DNA of 64,000 nt from positions 223,501 through 287,500 of the forward strand of contig PUQB01000159.1 of the NCBI GenBank assembly GCA_003024785.1, given 5' to 3'. Below the pieces are notes generated by a model. That model made no database searches. It was not told where the DNA came from and saw only the letters and a program-made list of their open reading frames with translations. The stretch comes from Selaginella tamariscina (Eukaryota > Streptophyta > Lycopodiopsida > Selaginellales > Selaginellaceae). The number at the start of each line of letters is the position of its first letter. Position 1 is the first letter of the stretch. Both the position numbers and the translations under genes were made by a program. This document shows, one piece after another, positions 60,492 through 64,000 of this stretch.

Positions 60492-63400
60492 TTTCCGAGT
60501 ATATTATGGATGTGTTAGTGTCTGACTGGGTCACGCATGTTCTCTCTCTGTGGAGAGTAGAAATGTACAGACACACGCGCCCTATTACGTAATTCTAGTC
60601 TCTAAGGTGTGTATATGTGTATGTACAGGTGCTCTGTATACATATCTTCGGCTTCTACCAGATCACAACACGGGGAAAAACTTGTCAATCAGCGAGTTAC
60701 GTGAAAACGAGATTAAGTTCTGTATTTTCATAATGAGAGAGCATTTTCAAGAGTGTATGTCCATCGGAAGGGATTTAATACGCCTCTTACATGACGTGGC
60801 CTTAATCCCCGAGTTTGAGACAATCTGGAAAGGTATAGTTAATAATCAAATATAAAAGCATGCAATATGTACAGACATACATATATGTTTGTTGTGTCTA
60901 ATTATCTAACTTGTTTCAGATTTACTATGCAATCCCGGAGTGTTCCGTACACCATCTTTTGAAAGCATTGCACAACTCTACGCAATACGAACGCCAACAA
61001 AGTATATTCAGTCCAGGCTAACACCGGAAATGGAATCTCAGATCAAATTTATGCTCACACATGTACGTATGGGAAACCAACGTCGTTACCAAGCGTGGTT
61101 TACACTGAAGGTAATTATATGTGTTGTTACTATGGCAATAGATAGTATATTATACGTCTAAAACACACGCACGCACAGGCATGACATTTTGTTTTGTTGT
61201 GAAGTTTTTGAATACACCGGAGAGTGAAACCTTGTACCTGACTTGATACGCTACGTATGCTGTGTACATCACCCGACAAACCAAATACTACAATCGGATA
61301 TTCTTCCTCGGTGGGCATTAGTTGGTTTGGCTCCTTAAATGCTGCAAAAGCAACCACGTCGAGGTATCTATATGACATACTCTGTATGTGTATATTGCGT
61401 ATGTGTTTGTATGTGTTTATATGTTGATTAAGGACCAATGTTACTGATTAGGCTAATGCAAAGCTTGCTTTGCTCTACGACTGGTTATTCTTCGGTACCA
61501 AGACGGATAACATCATGAATATCGAACCCGGGATCCTTGTTATGGTTCACTCGATTCCAAAGTATTCTGACATGACTAATTCGCTTCTCGAGTTTCTTTT
61601 CCTGCTGATGGAACACTATGACCCTCCCAGGTATATATATATATATATATATATCCGTGTGCATATTTGCGTCTGTATATGCTTAAAGCCTATGCTTTAT
61701 TAATATCATTAAATATATCATATGGTGAACAATTTAGTAAGTTTATTATATTAGTACTTTATACTGATTAGATCAGTTTAATACCAGGAAAGACGTGATC
61801 CACCGGGGTGTTTTAGCATCAATAGACATTCTTGTTGGCAAGGGGGTTGTTCGGAGCCTTGAACCCTTGTCTACTCCTCCCTCTGTAGCAAGTTCCCTCC
61901 GTGAGAAGCTCATTCAAACCTTTCCCACTTATTGCAAAGCGGAGAAAGTCTCCAAAGTACGTGAAGAGGTTGAAAATCAACAACAAACTGTGGAAGAGCA
62001 ACAGGAAGCAGGTATGAGTGCGTGAGAGAGAGAGAGAAGTCCCCATATTCCAGATATCCGACATTAATATAATTAGATACATAACAATGTATATCACAAG
62101 TATATTTCTGTACGTCAATTTACGGCGGGCCTTTAGTCAGTAGAGATTATCGGTTCACGTAAATATAAGGATATATGGGTGCACTATAAACCTACATGTA
62201 TGTAGTGTATACATATATTAAGAAGCAAATGTGTGTGGTCTCTATCTATCTATCTAGGGAACCATGAAGGCTGAATTAACTGTGTATATATATACTTGAT
62301 ACTAGACACACACTAACAAGCACCCACCACCCTCCTCTCTCTCTCTCGCGCGCGCGCTCGCATGCACGCACAGACACATTTCATGTATGTATGTGTGTGT
62401 GTGTGTGTGTGTGTGCATTTATGGTTTTATTTATTAATAACATACAAAATATGTAGGTGACAGCAGCAATTTAAGCAAGAAAAGAAGGCGTACATGCACT
62501 ACTAGTACACAGGAAGCGAGGTATATTGAGTTCTATACATACAAGCCAAACATATATGCATACACTTCACTAATTTGCTTCTCATGTTAATAAAGTGGCT
62601 TTAATTCTTTGGAGTTTTAGTGACGTGGAAAAGGTTTCCAAGGCACTTCAGGCTTCTACATCATCCTCCCATCAGGAAGCAGTGGTCAAAACTCTCGAGA
62701 GCTGTTTGACCTCTTTGACCTCCCCAGAACACGCTGAAAAAGTTGCTTCTCAGTTAACCGATGTTTTTAAGAAAGCTTCTTACGAGGTGTTCTCTCCGCT
62801 CACAACTATTCCAAACAACAAACCGGAAGGTATGCACATTATTTACACGCGCACACACACACACACACATGGAGAGAAGGTACACCTACACTTTACGGAC
62901 CCCCACGTCATCATTTATTCAGGGGAATTTAGAGGGAAAATTAGCAGAAATACAAAGTGTTCATTCACAATAAGGCGTGATATATCTGCATTTGCTTGCA
63001 AAGGCACCATGAACGTCCTGCCCGGATTGATGAAGATCCAGACAGAACGAGACAGTAGATCTACGCATGTTCTTGGCATGCATATGTAACTTTTTTGTAC
63101 ATAATCCTACTTTCCCTCTAAGTTACCCTGGAAATTATGGGAAATGGATGCTGACGTACGGGGGTGGTGGAAGGTGGGTATACAGATGTACTTGATTGCA
63201 TTCTTATATATAGAAATTTGTCAAGGAACATGTGTAAGATATGTCTGTGTTACGTGTGAATGGATGATATGTGTATCAGCTGCTGCTTATTATTTTTAAT
63301 TTCAGGTGACGAGACAAAGTCCATAACATCAACTTTGCTAAGGCTTTATGTTGGCTCGTGTAACCCTCATGTCAAGTTCATGCTGCTCTACTGGTCTCGC

Positions 63401-64000
63401 GAAGGTATGCAGGTGTGCGTCTATGTGTTATGGTAATCATACAATATTTATAACACGTATATGCTGCCATATTTACTTCAAGTCAGATAGCCTATTTACA
63501 TACATGTCATCGTTGTGTATATGTACCGACTACGCACGGATGCATACGACATATCAGTACAGTACCTAATGCCATATCTCTGTATCGACAAACACAAACA
63601 CATACTCTCTTGCTCTCTTGCTCTCTCGTGTGTGTGATGAGCTAGTGAATTACAAGTTAAGCAAAGTAACTAATGCTCTGTTTAGATAACAAGGATTCGA
63701 TTCTCTAAGTTCCAAAATCATATCCTTAATAGGTAGGAACTGCCAGGCATTGTACGGCTTTTGGTAGATACATATATACATATGAGTCGTCAGGAAAATA
63801 TCGAGGATGGACCTGGATATATATTATATCCTTGTACACACACAGATACATTTATAATATGTGATTATTTGTGTGTTTACGTGTTTGTTTTTCTGTATGC
63901 AGGCTTGCCTGTGGGTACGAGGCTTCTGTGCTACGTTTCAAGGCTTGCAGAGGAGCTTGAAGTACAGGAATATGTTGAAGGTCTTGTGAACAGTCCTGAA
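59427..64000 (+). CDS. INTS3: Integrator complex subunit 3, 3' end cut by window edge
   Basis: INTS3 is a nuclear scaffold of the Integrator complex, which cleaves snRNA and other RNA polymerase II transcripts. It also joins the SOSS single-strand DNA repair complex in animals. Exons with consistent phase are 59427-59613, 59824-59911, 60039-60274, 60629-60832, 60920-61110, 61205-61363, 61452-61630, 61788-62011, 62457-62520, 62621-62829, 63306-63404 and 63903 onward. At least one exon between 62830 and 63305 is unresolved. Family matches include RLVNDSYTKLMDQPRTQLIW, FIMREHFQECMSIGRDLIRL, SRLTPEMESQIKFMLTHVRM, NAKLALLYDWLFFGTKTDNI and MNIEPGILVMVHSIPKYSDM. These parallel animal INTS3 blocks such as YDWLFF and MNIEPAILVM. 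Exon 61205-61363 has one lost base (about 61234) and one gained base (about 61326), with no net shift. Confidence 0.93.
60399..60490. repeat. (CT)n microsatellite in INTS3 intron
   Basis: About 90 bases of CT-rich repeat with CCT and TCTT interruptions lie in the intron between exons 60274 and 60629. Confidence 0.95.

Noticed and set aside
1-64000. CRISPR arrays, bacterial operons, riboswitches, rRNA genes
   Set aside because: The repeats are eukaryotic microsatellites without spacer structure, and the genes are spliced. No rRNA or complete tRNA was recognised.

Overview
The window looks like nuclear DNA of a seed-free land plant with swimming sperm (bryophyte, lycophyte or fern; I cannot say which). 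It holds plant-type genes (aldehyde oxidase, an ERECTA-family receptor kinase, PLS-class PPR proteins) together with CFAP57, a component of motile cilia that seed plants without flagellated sperm have lost. Introns are mostly short (about 60-600 bases), GT-AG, and crowded with (CA)n, (TA)n and (CT)n microsatellites.

Layout. 1-3.9 kb: 3' truncated aldehyde oxidase, minus. 4.6-7.6 kb: makorin RING ubiquitin ligase, minus. 7.6-8.0 kb: shared promoter with telo-box-like motifs. 8.0-12.6 kb: BRO1/ALIX homologue, plus. 12.6-15.4 kb: AT-rich island with one orphan ORF. 15.4-24.3 kb: CFAP57, minus. 25.1-31.9 kb: ERECTA-like LRR receptor kinase, minus, with nearly every LRR on its own 72-base exon. 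36.4-39.5 kb: domesticated PIF/Harbinger nuclease-like host gene, minus. 40.4-45.2 kb: broken Ty3/gypsy LTR retrotransposon. 46.7-49.7 kb: decayed PIF/Harbinger DNA transposon with a Myb/trihelix ORF and a transposase ORF. 49.7-54.1 kb: AT-rich and apparently empty. 54.1-58.8 kb: two head-to-tail PPR genes, minus. 59.4 kb to the right edge: Integrator subunit 3, plus, truncated.

The genes do not form one pathway. They are housekeeping, signalling and flagellar functions in ordinary eukaryotic order, separated by AT-rich islands that contain the transposons. Exon borders were deduced by hand from splice consensus, phase arithmetic and remembered family sequences. No database search was possible, so borders are predictions.

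The most pervasive oddity is that almost every conserved host gene carries one or more 1-2 base frame breaks inside otherwise well conserved exons, many in short homopolymers or dinucleotide runs. This is best explained by consensus errors of an incompletely polished long-read assembly rather than by mass pseudogenisation. Other points of interest are three GC-AG introns, one apparent GT-TG intron, splice donors that are the first GT of a (GT)n microsatellite, and two PPR genes whose ends nearly touch. I found no clear evidence of a wholly new multi-gene system.
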